Assembly: GCF_005239225.2 (NCBI RefSeq)
Contig: NC_133294.1
Span: 2,666,001 to 2,730,000 of the forward strand
From: Populus alba
Lineage: Eukaryota > Streptophyta > Magnoliopsida > Malpighiales > Salicaceae
Length of the DNA stretch: 64,000 nt
Direction: 5' to 3'
This document shows positions 23,211 through 35,973 of this stretch, in pieces (the first letter of the stretch is position 1; every line of letters starts with the position of its first letter). A program made the position numbers and the translations under genes. The notes below the pieces were generated by a model. It searched no databases. It had not been told where the DNA came from and worked only from the letters and a program-made list of their open reading frames with translations.

Positions 23211-23242
23211 CACCCGCAGCATCGCGCGGGTATCAAGGCTAG
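23211..23242 (+). mobile_element. Helitron 3' terminus
   Basis: A GC hairpin (ACCCGC 23212-23217 paired with GCGGGT 23226-23231) lies 11 bases before CTAG (23239-23242), which is followed by T. This is the standard Helitron 3' end: a short hairpin about 10-12 bp before CTRR, with insertion next to T. The body of the element presumably lies to the left (about 22.2-23.2 kb, T-rich, no helicase seen), so it would be non-autonomous. The 5' end (TC start) was not located. Confidence 0.7.
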
Positions 23243-24329
23243 TTAACTCTAAAAGACGTGGAAAAAAATTGTGGATGGTCCACTGTTAATTCCACAGAAC
23301 TTTTTAGCCACGTTATCACACTCCCACCAACATTTTTTTGTTGATTATAGTAGCTACTGCACGATAACAACAACAACCACGTACGAACTTCGATCCCTAA
23401 TCTCAAGCAATTTGATCTTGATAAATTGTTAAGATGTTGGTGAAATTGTTAAGATATTTATTATTGTATGTATATTTTTTGGATTGCTTGGGCAATGTGA
23501 ATTTGAATTGTTGTGTAATTTGAATTGAGATGATTTGATTGGACAATATTGTGAGTTTATTCTTAGAGTTATGATTAGCAATTAAACATTTAATGGATTA
23601 TACTTGATTTTATGATGATTTATTTAAATTAGTATGAGATTTGAATGTAGTTTGTGAAATTAATAATACTTGTGTTGATTTTTGGTGTTTTTTTATTTTG
23701 AGTTGGTGAATGATTAATAAATAGTAAATATTTTTCACATCTTTTATTTTTGTGTTTTTGCCAAACATGATTTATTTTATCTTTAATTAATTTTTAGATT
23801 TTTGGAGGACTATTTTTGCTATTAATTTTTTAATTTTTTATACTATTTTTACTCTTTTATATTTAATATTTGAAATTGTAAATTTATATGCAAGATATTT
23901 TTTTTTTCTATTAAATAAATAAGTTTTTTAAAAAAATAACAACATAAATCCTTCTTAAAAAAAAAAAGATGTAGTTTTTTAAATTGTATATGCAAATTAT
24001 AAGATAGTCTTCATGCAAAGTTTTGTAAAGTAAAAATATTTTGTTTTACTTTTTCAAGAAAAATCAATAAATGAATTTTTACAACTAGTTTATAAATATC
24101 TATTAGAACTTGGCCTAGATTTCAACCACATAAAAAAAAAATCCAAATTTGTTTATTTTAATGTAAGGATTTACTGACTCATACATAAGATGCCTTTTCA
24201 ATATTAAAAGGGAAAAATTAAGCACATAATTTATAAATAAAATAACCCTTTCTCTTTCTTTTTCTGACCTTTAATTTTTGGAAATTAAAAACTTAAATTA
24301 CTAGAAAATTGATAAATACAAACGGAAAT

Positions 24330-25620
24330 ACTAACAGGATGTTTCTGTCGGTAAATTGTGGAGAAATTTTACCAACATAATTATTTCTCTCGGTATATAC
24401 CTAGAGAATTACAAAGAGAAAAAAAAATTAAAACAAAGCTAAAAAGTAAGATGACATGTCATTTATACCGACAGATTTAATTTCGTCGGTAAAATCATTG
24501 GTAAATTATTCACATATCATTGATACTATTCATCATATCAATTATCAATAGAAACTTTTGTCGGTATTTTTCAAAAAATTCCGGAACTGTTCACTTTTCA
24601 ATTGCATTGCTAATTACTGCTCTTTACAGATAAAATCACTGACAGATTGAAAAGTCATCAATGCTATTTGACAAGTTTTTGAAATTTTTTTATTAAATTG
24701 AATATTTAAATTAAATATTACAGACAAAATCACTTATGGATTGAAAAGTCATCGGTGATATTTTAATGATTTTAAAATTTTTTTTATTAAATTAAAAATT
24801 TTAATAAAATATTACAGATGAAATCACCGACAGAATGGTTAAAAATATTAATATTTAATTATTCATCGGTAAAATACCTTAATAAAAAGACTAGAATCCA
24901 TTAGTTCACAACAAACAAACAAGCCTCTTTTTTCCTCCTCTTTTTCTTCTTATGTAAAAAACATCAACACCCCTTTCTTTCTCTTTTCTTCCCTACTCAA
25001 CTCTTCTCTTCTCCTCCACACTCAAGAATGCCTTCTCCTCTTTTCTTCTTTTCTTTTCTCAGCTTTTTTCAATTAACATATTTTATGAAAAAAAAAATTT
25101 TAAGTATATATATATATATTTTTATTATTATTGAGGTAAGATTTTCATTAAGGTAAGATTTTTCTTTTTTCTTTTTTTTTTTTTTTGTGTTTTTTGTCAT
25201 TATATATATATATATATTTTATGTTCTTAATAATTTTATAAATGTTGTTGTATGATTTTTTTTTTCAAGTGAGATCAATTTTTAGTTGATTTATTTATAG
25301 GATTTTTAAGTGGATTTTAATTATTTAATTATATTTCTAGTTTTGTTATACAGATTTTTTAAAAATATTTTAAATAATCACCAACAGAATTGCATATGAT
25401 ATTTTTTATCGATTAATACCAACGAAATGAAGTGGGTAAAAGTTTTTTTTAGCATGATTTTCTCGTTAGTAAAATCCGTCGGTAATAATATTTTATTATT
25501 ATTGATGGACTTACCGATAGATAAAAAAATTACCGATAAAAGATTTACCGATGAAGCATTTTCATCTATAATCCTGTTGGTAAATTAATTACCAATGGAA
25601 TGATAGTGTAAATACCAATA
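24330..25620. mobile_element. CACTA-like element remnant (subterminal repeats)
   Basis: Many copies, in both orientations, of a short word like TCGGTAAA / TTTACCGA and ACCGACAGA occur at 24340-24880 and again at 25380-25620, with about 0.5 kb of low-complexity T-rich DNA between. Clustered inverted 10-14-bp subterminal motifs of this kind are typical of plant En/Spm (CACTA) elements. No transposase and no CACTA terminus were found, so it is a decayed or non-autonomous copy. Confidence 0.5.
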
Positions 25621-25754
25621 AAAAAGTTATGTCGATAAATATAAAAATTATATAGTAAATGTTAAAAAGTATTAATAATTAACTAAAAAAAATATGAAAA
25701 AAGAGGGTATAGGAGAAAAAACCATATTTGAAAAAAAAAAAAAAAAAAAAACCG

Positions 25755-25912
25755 GATCTCGTCCGGGTTCGGCCTAGTCGCCTATGTCATGGGACGACCA
25801 GGTTTTGCCGGGTTGCGCTAGCTGGTCTTTTAACAAACTCAGACTGGTCCAGCCATCAGGTCGGCAGGATCCCGAGTTGACCCACCAGACCAGTCCAGGT
25901 TTGATAATAGTG
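25755..25912. repeat. GC-richer dispersed repeat
   Basis: Starts after an A-run and contains CCGGATCTCGTCCGGGTT, GACCAGG and CCGAGTTGACCCACCAG. Related CGGGTTGA/GACCCG words are found at 4808-4855 and 48630-48680. Probably a short interspersed or MITE-type repeat; no ends were determined. Confidence 0.4.
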
Positions 25913-26169
25913 GCTATGACTAGTTGATGTTTAGAAGGCCTTTAAATTAGGCCTATAAGATATTTTTGTTGTTTTAATTATTTTTCTAGTTAGTTTTGAA
26001 TTTTAATTACATTTTCTACTTAGGTTTGGATTCGTTTAGTTTGGTTAAATAGATGATGTGTTATTTTTCGCAAATTAATCAATATCTGATCCATGTCAAA
26101 TGAATTCACATTAAAAAGATAAAGATAACTACAAAGAAAATTACATGATATTTACGTAACTTTTACAAA

Positions 26170-26841
26170 TCAAGTGAAATATACAGGGCATCTCTTATTT
26201 TTAGAAGTTGCCAAGATGGACCCATCTCGGCCAACAGCAACATCACAATTGGCATGCATCCGATGGCGCTTACTATCCCACGTGGACAGCTTAAATCGAA
26301 TCATGGCCGTTACATCTAATCGAAAAACAACCGCTCCACGCGCACGATCTTTCCTAAATACCCTCCAACGGTCACTATTCACATCCAGGGTGGCCCCCTT
26401 CAACACCTTGGACAAAATAGTTGTGTTTTTGGGCTCTTGGTAAAATGAGTCCACTAAGGGTGTAGACCCAATTGCTCGATCTCTATAGTAAACAAAGGCT
26501 TCCACCGAATCATAATAATACCCAACTGCTCGGTTTGCGTTCCGGGCTGTGACATTGAAACTAATCTCAGCATTTTCGAACCCGTCAGGTTGATCCAAAC
26601 CCGGAATATAAAAATTCGAGATAAGGATCCGAGGACGATGTGGGCGTAAACTGAGCCATGTAATGAAGACAGCAACACCACCAATGAATAGAAGGGTTAA
26701 AAATATGCCACATATAATCTTGGAGATCCGAGTAGTAAGGCTGTCGCGGACTCGATTAACGTAGTAGCCGGCGGAATGGTGGCGTTTGATGGGTTTGGGT
26801 TCCCGTTGATGGTGAGTGGGTAACTGTTGGGCTGTGGACAT
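26170..26841 (-). CDS. NDR1/HIN1-like (NHL) protein with LEA_2 domain
   Basis: A single exon encodes 223 aa from the ATG at 26841. It has a basic N-terminal cytosolic tail, one transmembrane segment (about 41-63, I-I-C-G-I-F-L-T-L-L-F-I-G-G-V) and an extracellular LEA_2-type domain with the N-V-T-A-R-N-A-N-R-A-V-G-Y-Y-Y-D pattern of the family. The frame stays open upstream to an ATG at 27009, which would add 56 residues. I prefer 26841 because 210-230 aa is the usual family size and the extra segment resembles no targeting sequence. NHL proteins are plasma-membrane proteins, some induced in pathogen response and senescence; the role here is not shown. The 3' end is V-Y-F-T-stop. Confidence 0.85.
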   Translation of the reverse strand: MSTAQQLPTHHQREPKPIKRHHSAGYYVNRVRDSLTTRISKIICGIFLTLLFIGGVAVFITWLSLRPHRPRILISNFYIPGLDQPDGFENAEISFNVTARNANRAVGYYYDSVEAFVYYRDRAIGSTPLVDSFYQEPKNTTILSKVLKGATLDVNSDRWRVFRKDRARGAVVFRLDVTAMIRFKLSTWDSKRHRMHANCDVAVGRDGSILATSKNKRCPVYFT

Positions 26842-27009
26842 ATTCACTTGGCAAGAAAACGAAGGGGGTTTCGAAAGAATTTTGATGGATGGAAGTGTTT
26901 GAGGAGTTGGGTTTTGTAGCTTAGCTAGGAATGTTGAAATGGAAGTTAAGGAATGTAAGTATTTGTCTTCGGGAAGGAAAGAATATGTTCTTGTCATTGT
27001 TTGTTCCAT

Positions 27010-29061
27010 TGGTTTTCGTTTTCTATGTTATTATTACATGTAATTGTAAGAGCTTTATTACTTGATCGTGTCATGTTAGTGTCTTAAAAGTTTGCTTTGC
27101 TAGGTGATAATTAATTTCATGATGGATAAAAGTGAAATGGTAAAAATCTAAGAAGACTCCGAGATTACCAAGTATAAAACCAAAGAATCCCTTGGTTCAA
27201 TATAAAAAAAGGACAAGAAAGTAGTCGATATGTATGCATTTGGGATAAGTAATCATGTGGTTCAAGCAGATTTATTTGATAGTCCAAAGAGAGTACAAGA
27301 TGTTGTGGCATAAACTAGTCTTTGGTTTTGTGCAAGAACAAGGTATAAAGGTTCCTCTCCAGGTCTTTTAAGGCATATGGTATATGAAAAGGATAACGAC
27401 AAAGGATACCTACATATAGTATAAAGGTTCCCCTCCAGGTCATGCGAGGCATATAGTGTATGATCAAAAGGATAACTACATACGCAGCCCTCCAACTTTT
27501 TCTAGTTGAATTGCTTCCATTGAGGTATCTCACTTTAAAAATTTCTAACAAAATATCGTATATTATTTGACCGATGCTCTTTTATGGTATTTTGACATTA
27601 GCTACATTGTAATATTAAATTATTTTTTTTAAAAAATAAAGTTTAGTTTTTTTACAAGCATAAGAAAATCCTAAATGAGTACTTGTATAATGATCGATCT
27701 TGTTTTGGGATATGTGATTTGAACCTAACATCTCCCAGTATAAATCTTAAATGTTAATTATTTAACCATCGTGATGTCCTAGATTGTTGCTTTTCTAGTG
27801 TGTATATTATTATTAAATAATCTTGCGAATGTTTTTATGAGAATAGTAAAACATTTCTTTGAAGAATTAATGTTGCAAATGTGGAATTTTATAAAAGAAA
27901 AAAGAAGAAGAAATGTTTATTCTATTTTATCCTTACAACTTAAAATCACACGCTATTATGTAATTAAGTATTCCAAAATTATTAAACTCCGTCTAACTTG
28001 GCCAAATATTTAAATTATGGGTTAGACATGTTTATCGCAAGTAGATATTAAGACAAAATAAATATGAGATAAATAAAAATATAAAAAATAATTCCTTTGG
28101 AAACTAGAAAATAATCTTAAGTAATGTTTTTAGAGATTTTTTATAAAAACCTGTTTGGAAACCTGGTTTAAACCGAGTTTCTTTAAAATTTAATTTTTTA
28201 AAAAAATATATTATTTTTTCAAATTATTTTGATGTACTAATATCAAAAATAATTTTTTTAAAATATTTTAAACTATAATTATTATTATATTTTTAAACAT
28301 AAATAAATATAAATATAGTACTCATCCATGCGGTTCATTTTTTCCTTTTGATTATTTTATTCAGGATTGTGGAGTTCTTAGCCGGTGCATAATAAGTAAA
28401 TTAACAAAATAGCTAACTGCTTTGATGCAGGCACTATCTTTTTTTATTGTCCATTGACTTGATTTATAATTATTACCTTCCCCGGTATCTTCGCCATGTT
28501 TCACACGCTCTTCCTTAAGAGAACCCAGGGCTGGACTTGTACAAGCCTATTAAATATTTGATTAAGAACATGCAAAGCCAAATCATATATGTTTTTCTGT
28601 TGAATCTGGACTGTTATTTATTTTAATATTTCAAGTGACATAAATTGGACCCCGGAGATTAGTTACACTGTACAAAAAGCTACATGTGATGTTGAATGAC
28701 TGGGATTTGATGCTAACGGGACAGCTACTGTAGATTCAGAGATCCAAATTAGAATATCAAAACATGTTCCAGTGGTTAGGTTTGAGATAAATGAATTGGA
28801 TCGAGGCTTCGGAGATGTTAACAGCCTAACTAGTTAATGTAGGGATCGAGCTTATTGTTTTAAATTTTCATGAACTAAAATAGGTATTGTCCCATCTGAA
28901 ATGGAATCTTAACTACTGCCCAGCACTGCCAAGGTGAAAACCTGAGTGAGGGTCACTTGTAACCAGGCATAGTTTGTCACAACATTTGACTCTGTCAGGC
29001 ACACTTGCCCAATGTACCCATAGTTCGCCCATTGATTGCTATTTATAAAATTAATACATAC

Positions 29062-29112
<51 letters not shown>

Positions 29113-29953
29113 TTAAAATTGATTGATTAGTTGATGTGGTGGATTATAATATTATTACTTGTTATATTAAAAAACAAAAACAAAAATGATATGATCGTTT
29201 AATTCAATGAACTAAGTGATCTAGAGCTTTTTTATGCCATGTCAGTTTTGAAATCTAATTTGTAAAAATCTATATATATATAATACTCTAATTATTCTAT
29301 AGTTCAATTGTTTTTATACTTATCATGAATTTACATTACAAACTTTGTTGCGCGTGTAACAAAGGATTAACCATATCGTTTAGTCTATTTTACATTAAAA
29401 TATAAACTATATAAATTATAATTTTTTAAAAAATAAAAAAAATAAATATAAAGTTAATTAATAACTTATAGGATGACCAGGATAATTTTCCCAAATTAAA
29501 TCCCACAATAATATTGCTTACAAAAAATTAATTCTAGCGATAATAACGTCATGATGCAAAGAGTGTAATACTTCATATTAGATGTACAGTCAACTTGTTT
29601 TGCCTGTCCATTTTGTGCTCCAAAAGAGGATAAAAACAGTTGTTACTATTTAGTGATATATATATATTTTTGAATAATCATTGAGAGTATATTGAAAAGG
29701 TTATAAAGCTAATTGTCAAAGTGAAATACAAAAATAAAAAAATAAAAAACAAAATTAATCTACTCCAACAAATAATAAAGAGACTACTTTTTATTATTGA
29801 TGGACTAATGTAACGGATTTCCACACTTTACACAATTAAGCAAATCTTCAAGGAAAAAAGAAAAGAATTCTTAAAAAGGGACGTGCAAGCCATACAAATC
29901 TTTCCATGCAAAAATAAAAATAAATTTTATTCCATAATGACACTAAACTTTAA
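27010..29953. other. intergenic DNA, repeats only
   Basis: 27340-27490 has a roughly 77-bp unit twice (TATAAAGGTTCC-CTCCAGGTC and GGCATATGGTATATGA-like words). 28150-28310 is a copy of the AT-rich dispersed family. 29055-29112 is (ACAT)n followed by (TA)n. No gene is seen in 28.3-29.9 kb. Confidence 0.5.
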
Positions 29954-31255
29954 CTAGTTAACCTTGCTGCAAACTTTCCTGATTTCACCAGCTTTACCGG
30001 TTAGAACTTCAACCCTGCCCATATTTATCATGGAAACACCGAAGTCTTTGAAGAATGTAGATCTATAGGTCGCAGCAGATTGAAGTTTAACATAAGCTTT
30101 TGTCTCACTGTTGTCAAGGAGAGCTGCATCAGACTGGAAAAGTCCCCTTCTTTTAGCTACGAGTGTATAATAGCTGTTATCGAATGTCCTCACACTTCCG
30201 GGATCCATCTCTACTAGCGTAGTTTGATCTCCTACCTTGCATTTATTCTTCAGTTTTTCTATGTATTCTGAGTCCAATGTGGGATCGGTGCCATCCTTTC
30301 CGGTGGAGTTGTAAAGCCGAGAGCTGAATGAAGAGCAATGAGAAGTGCCGATGGTGTGCCCACCTTGGCGCCAGAACAGAATAATTACGATTTACTTCAG
30401 TATAATTTCTTTTTACAAGACTCTCTACAAAGAACATGAAGTGAAATGCTTAAGTACCTGAAAGCACTACAAGGTCCTTCACGCTTAGACCCTTCGAACG
30501 AAACATTGATATCAATTGAGAAATGTTTGCAAAAAATGGTGGCAGGTTTGTCAAGGGCTCTGAAAAAGTGGACACCCTTCCATCCCTTCTTCCAGTTTCA
30601 ACCTCCCAGAAAGGTCCCATAGTCTGATAGGATAAATTATTATTAATTAAAACCATTCTGTCCTTCAGATTTTTCCTACAAAAGAAATATGTACTTAACT
30701 TGAAAGAAATTTCTTACCGCAACCGTGACATCCCTAGCCACAATGGCCAAGATGTCGGCACATGAAACTACTCCAGGACACTCCTTTTCTAATGCGGTCT
30801 TGACTCTGTCAATAATTTGATATCCTCTAAGGCTTAAATTTGGAGGTGAATCCTTTTCAGCTTGGCCAGTACTGGAGTTCAAAAGCACTGAGCCTTCACA
30901 ACCCTGTAGAAATATATAATTAGCTAGTCATCATAAGCATTGTACATGAATTCAAGCAAAAAAAAAAATAATAAGAGCTTAAAACTGTCTCAGGATTTTC
31001 AAATGATCAGAGATGGATTAAAGGCTCACATACCCTAACAAAGCAGTCGTGAAAGTGCATCCTCAACAAAGGACCACTAAGGCTAGGAGCTACTTTCATC
31101 ACTTGATCCATAACCTCTTTCACAATAGCCTCAGCTTTTGGACATGTATCCTTGTAAAACCCTACCTTCAATTGCGCATTTGCTGAGTTAAAGACAAATA
31201 CCAAGAAAATGATTTGAAGAAAGATTAGACATGGGGAAAGCTTTGAACTAGCCAT
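29954..31255 (-). CDS. Class III secretory peroxidase
   Basis: Four exons with in-frame GT-AG junctions (31255-31034, 30903-30718, 30623-30458, 30363-29954) give 984 bp and 327 aa, the usual four-exon, ~330-aa layout. It has a signal peptide (about 1-27, ending N-S-A-N-A), the distal haem-side motif [12 protein letters not shown] (catalytic Arg and His), the proximal haem-ligand region [12 protein letters not shown], and the conserved cysteines through to K-V-C-S at the end. The calcium-site motif reads G-C-E-G-S-V-L-L, with Glu where Asp is commoner. The enzyme would act in the apoplast or cell wall, oxidising phenolics with H2O2. Overall it resembles the group containing Arabidopsis peroxidase 3/39, by eye only. 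No neighbour shares its pathway. Confidence 0.93.
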
Positions 31256-31321
31256 GTCAAGGTGACAATGTCAATGTTTTGAACCTCGATTTCTTAGTGA
31301 GAACTCAATGAAACATGCCAA

Positions 31322-31331
31322 CTCTTTTATA
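31322..31331 (-). promoter_or_regulatory. TATA box of the peroxidase gene
   Basis: Coding-strand AGTATAAAAG lies about 70-80 bp before the ATG, at the expected distance for a short leader. Confidence 0.6.
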
Positions 31332-31339
31332 CTAGCCTC

Positions 31340-33000
31340 GACATACTGTTTATATCATGGGGAAAGCTGTCATTACAAGATGTTTGATCTGCTATTCCCT
31401 TAAGAAAGTTAATTAATAATATGGTTTGCTTTTGTTATTTAAATCATGTGGTGGTGCATATTCATATCCTAATTTTCTGTTGACTTAATTATTATAAGAT
31501 TATGATGGCTCCATTTTCATAATATAAAGATGAAGCTGCAGGAAATGATCGGTGACAGCACAGTAGAGTTGGAATGCTTCATGTGATTGCTCATTGAATC
31601 CATATTATAAAACAAAGCAACTAAGCAATACACAATCAAATTTGAGCAATTCAAGGGGATGAAGGAATAGTAGACCGTGAGGCGGGCGGTAAGATGTCCA
31701 TTCTACCAATCAATTATTAGCTAGCTGGATTGAAAATTTAATTAACTTGCTTGATAAAAATGAACATGTAATTGAATTTAAAAAAATCTCAGTTGGTTGT
31801 CGACACGATGGCTGCTTCTCTCAATGCCACTTGGACTAATTAAGATTCTAACAAAGTCAGATGTCTAGTGATCACCACGTCGTCAGACATGGCAGTCATC
31901 ATGCTGACAAACTGCTGAATAAATTTTGATGTTAAGACATTTTCAAGCTTAAATTCCAAGTTTGTCTCTAGGATAGAATTTGGTTAAATCCTTTCTTATC
32001 ATTTTTTTTTATCCGAAGTCAACTTTTTTATCTTGATGCCCTGCAGCATGCCAAGGAGTTTGTGTGATGAGGAAGTAGTACTTCAGCAAATATCCTACTT
32101 CTGATCATATATAGAATTCAACTTGTCTATATCATAATCGTCTTGGCTTGCAATAATATTGATCCACAAAAGTTTTTTAAGGAAATTATTGATCTAATGT
32201 TATTTAAACTTTCAAATAAAAAATGTATTATAAAATATTATAAAATTATTTTCAATATCTCATTTAATAATTTTAATTTTTTAATTATAAATAGTATTTT
32301 TTTCAAGTAACCTTCAAAAATCAAAATTATTAATGTGATTTAGAATTGTAACAGTACAGACTAAAAATTTATTTTCTTCTACTTTTGTGTTTGTTGTGGA
32401 GTACAATTCTTTACAATAAAAAAGAAAACACAAAAATAAAAACAATATTTTTATATTTTTGCTATTATATTTTTTGTTTTTAATGGTGCATCCCACTACT
32501 AAAAACAAACGCAACATCAAAAAAAAAAAAAAAAAAAAAGTTAATACATATAAATTTTTTTAAAAAATTATACATATATAGGCATCTAATCTCTAAACTT
32601 CTTTCTTATAATAAGTGAGACCAAGTCTACATTATGAGATAGTCATCTTTTGAAAGCCGCCATACGGAGAATTGCTGTTAATAGCTTGCTAGCTTGGTGG
32701 TGGGTTCAATGTAGAAAAGTTTTTTTATTTTTTTAATTTTTTTCAAATGAATGGACATGCATTTAAATTAATCCAACTTGAAGATTATATTCTTTAAGTC
32801 TCGTACTTGCTAACGTTTGTAGATACATATATTGAAATTAAATATTCATTTATATGATTTTAAAACATAACCCAAATTGTTTAGAATTTTAGATTCTCTT
32901 AGTTGCTTGAACCATGTTCCATCCATCTAGTCCATTGTATGCATTTAATTAAGATCGTCTTGCGTACATGTTGTGTTTTAATATAAATATTTTCATAACT
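31340..33000. other. intergenic DNA, no gene seen
   Basis: Upstream region of the peroxidase gene and AT-rich DNA with an A-run near 32520-32540. The minus-strand frame 32314-32520 is AT-rich and featureless. Confidence 0.5.
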
Positions 33001-34189
33001 TTGAACTATTTACTTTTAATTTTATTTTATTTTTAGAGAGGTTAAAAATTAGATATTCAAAAATCAGGATTGATTTTGATAAAAGTATGATTTGTCAACT
33101 TGTAAAAAAATCAGGAATTATAATATGCTTTTGTCTTTTTTTCCCTCTAATTTTTAGTTGGAAAACGATCATCAAAATATTTTCAATTCTTTTGTTTTTA
33201 AATTTTAAATAAATTTGAATATTTTTTTTTAAAATAGAGTTTGTGTTTGTTTGGAATTTTGAAACTCTTTAATATAAATAAGTACCTTACAAGACAAAAA
33301 AAAAAATATACAGATTTTTCTTATACAAAACTTTTAGCTTATACTTGAGTCTCTTGCTTTCAAACCTACAAAAGCAGAAAGTTATCTCATGATATACCTT
33401 CACAAATTGTGATATTTCAAAAGTAAATCATTTTAAACTCACATAAAAACAATATTTATTTTCAAAATGCAAGATCAAGATTTTAAAATTCATTTATAAA
33501 TAAAGATTTCCTCACTAAAACCAATAAAAAAAAAAAAAAAGAGGGTTATTAAAGCCATTGTTTGTCTAAATCATTAACAAAGCACATTAAGTGGTAATGG
33601 CAAAAAAAGGGGGGGGGGAATGTTGTATGTAAAAGGTGATTTGATCCCTTCAAGGTAATAGTAAAATAAAAAAGAATACTTCTAGTATTGAGACAAGATG
33701 GCATTGTTGTTTACAGAAGGCAATTTAAATCTTTTAAGACAACAAGTGACATTGAATGTTTTTAGCAATGAGACAATGAAATAATAAATAATCATTTCAA
33801 ATTGATCAACGAGACAAATAATTTCCAATAAGTAAATGGGTCACGATAGGTACTATAAAAACTTAGATGTGTAAAATTTAAAAACTTCTGGATAAAAACT
33901 TAAATGGACCAACTCAAGTGGACTAGAAGTCAAACGATCAAGAGAACTAAAATAAAGAATAGCAAGACCTCACCAATCAAGCAACAAAGAGATTGAGAAA
34001 CAATAAGGGTCTATATTTCAAATTAGATAAGAATGCATGCATGTTAGCTAACTTTAAAGAATTGAACAATGTGTTTTGCAAAAAAATTATAAGAAAAATC
34101 CATGTTAGGTCCATCAAATGTCACCTTAAAATGGCAAAAAATTAAAAATACTCCTAAAAAGTTTTTACTTTTGAGAAATGTTTTTTTAA

Positions 34190-34533
34190 TGAATGGGTAG
34201 GTCACTTGAAAAAATAAGATCAATCCTAAATTTTTTTTGTATTTTTCATCTAAACAGATCGTCTATGAGAATTAGACTACTTTTAAAAAAATCTTCATAT
34301 TTTCACCAACTGATAGGTTGTCTGAAACAAATAGACCACTTTAAAAAAATCTTTGTATTTTTCACCAATGGATAGGTTGTTTAAAACAATTAGACCACTT
34401 TTAAAAAATCTTTATATTTTTAACCAACGGGCAAGTTGTCTAGAAAAATTAGATCACTTTTAAAAAACTTTTCGTATTTTTCACCAACGGACATGTCGTA
34501 TGAAATAATTAAACCGCTTTTAAAAGATCTTTG
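34190..34533 (+). repeat. ~59-bp tandem array in 3'UTR of element C
   Basis: Six units with a core like GGATAGGTTGTCTGAAACAA, TTAGACCACTTTTAAAAAA and TTTGTATTTTTCACCAAC. The core is a diverged relative of the GGTAGGTCGCC-GAAAATAGACC units of elements A and B. One further unit (47762-47815) lies on the other side of element B. Confidence 0.85.
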
Positions 34534-35953
34534 TGTCGCACCCCAAAAAAAATCCGGCGAGCGGCATCGGCTGGCGATTATTCGTTCCTGTTTTGCTGAT
34601 TTGGTTCGTTGGAGTCGCCACCTAGTAATTTATTGAGGGCTACTAGGAAACCTGATGTACTGGTCTTGTCAGAGATCACGGGTAAGGGACTGGTTGTGGT
34701 TAGGGAAGGTGTTAGCACCCCTAACGCACCCTACCTGAGGTAAGCTGCTTTGCAGACTTGATGTGTTAAAGAAGTTTTAAAAATTCTGTTCTTTCATCGA
34801 ATTTTAGAAAATACAACTTACATGTAAGTTCATGATTCTTTATCCGTGATCAAATCAAAATATTAAATTCTTCTTTATTCTTGCAATTTTATCATAATAA
34901 GAAAAAAAAACATTCATCAACAAAAACACACAATTCTAAGGCTTTGATAAATCAGTTATTACTTTTCCAGACTATATGTAGATACATGTTCTACATTTCC
35001 ATGGAAAATTCAACATGATTTTTATCTGTCCTTTAGATATTTGTGCATATAAATTAAATTATATATACATAAAAAAAAAACACAAAATAAGTAAATAAAT
35101 ATATATATATATATATACATATAATAAATAGCTTGGGCTGGGCCTGTATTGGCCCAGCCACAAGGCTGGGCTCAGCCCAGCCGCATGGGTTGGGTTGGTG
35201 TTCCAGCCCTCTGGTAACAGGGCTGGGCTGATGCTCCGGCCCAAAATGCAACAGGGCTGGACTCAGCCCAGCCCTGTTACCAGAGGGGCTGGAACACCAG
35301 CCCAACCCATGCGGCTGGGCTGAGCCCAGCCTTGTGGCTGGGCCAATACAGGCCCAGCCCAAGCTATTTATTATATGTATATATATATATTTATTTACTT
35401 ATTTTGTGTTTTTTTTTATGTATATATAATTTAATTTATATGCACAAATATCTAAAGGACAGATAAAAATCATGTTGAATTTTCCATGGAAATGTAGAAC
35501 ATGTATCTACATATAGTCTGGAAAAGTAATAACTGATTTATCAAAGCCTTAGAATTGTGTGTTTTTGTTGATGAATGTTTTTTTTCTTATTATGATAAAA
35601 TTGCAAGAATAAAGAAGAATTTAATATTTTGATTTGATCACGGATAAAGAATCATGAACTTACATGTAAGTTGTATTTTCTAAAATTCGATGAAAGAACA
35701 GAATTTTTAAAACTTCTTTAACACATCAAGTCTGCAAAGCAGCTTACCTCAGGTAGGGTGCGTTAGGGGTGCTAACACCTTCCCTAACCACAACCAGTCC
35801 CTTACCCGTGATCTCTGACAAGACCAGTACATCAGGTTTCCTAGTAGCCCTCAATAAATTACTAGGTGGCGACTCCAACGAACCAAATCAGCAAAACAGG
35901 AACGAATAATCGCCAGCCGATGCCGCTCGCCGGATTTTTTTTGGGGTGCGACA
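34534..35953. repeat. 1.4-kb near-perfect palindrome (left end of element B)
   Basis: Arms 34534-35231 and 35263-35953 are reverse complements with very few differences (for example one C inserted in the AGAGGGGCTGG run of the right arm) around a 31-bp centre. Each arm is the last ~690 bp of an LTR, running from the GGCTGGGC-rich block to TGCGACA. The right arm is in normal orientation next to the primer site; the left arm is inverted. Confidence 0.9.
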
Positions 35954-35956
35954 GAA

Positions 35957-35973
35957 TGGCGACTCCGCTGGGG
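35957..35973 (+). other. primer-binding site, tRNA-Arg type
   Basis: TGGCGACTCCGCTGGGG, three bases after the LTR end TGCGACA. It complements the 3' end of plant tRNA-Arg (CCCCAGTGGAGTCG plus CCA) with one mismatch. A tRNA-Arg primer is characteristic of Ogre-like elements. The inverted copy at 45204-45220 matches without mismatch. Confidence 0.75.

Noticed and set aside
26174..26443. Plus-strand open frame opposite the NHL gene
   Set aside because: Antisense shadow of a well-supported coding region.
26842..27009. 56-codon N-terminal extension of the NHL gene
   Set aside because: Open by chance as far as can be seen; the downstream ATG gives the normal family length. RNA-seq 5' ends would settle it.
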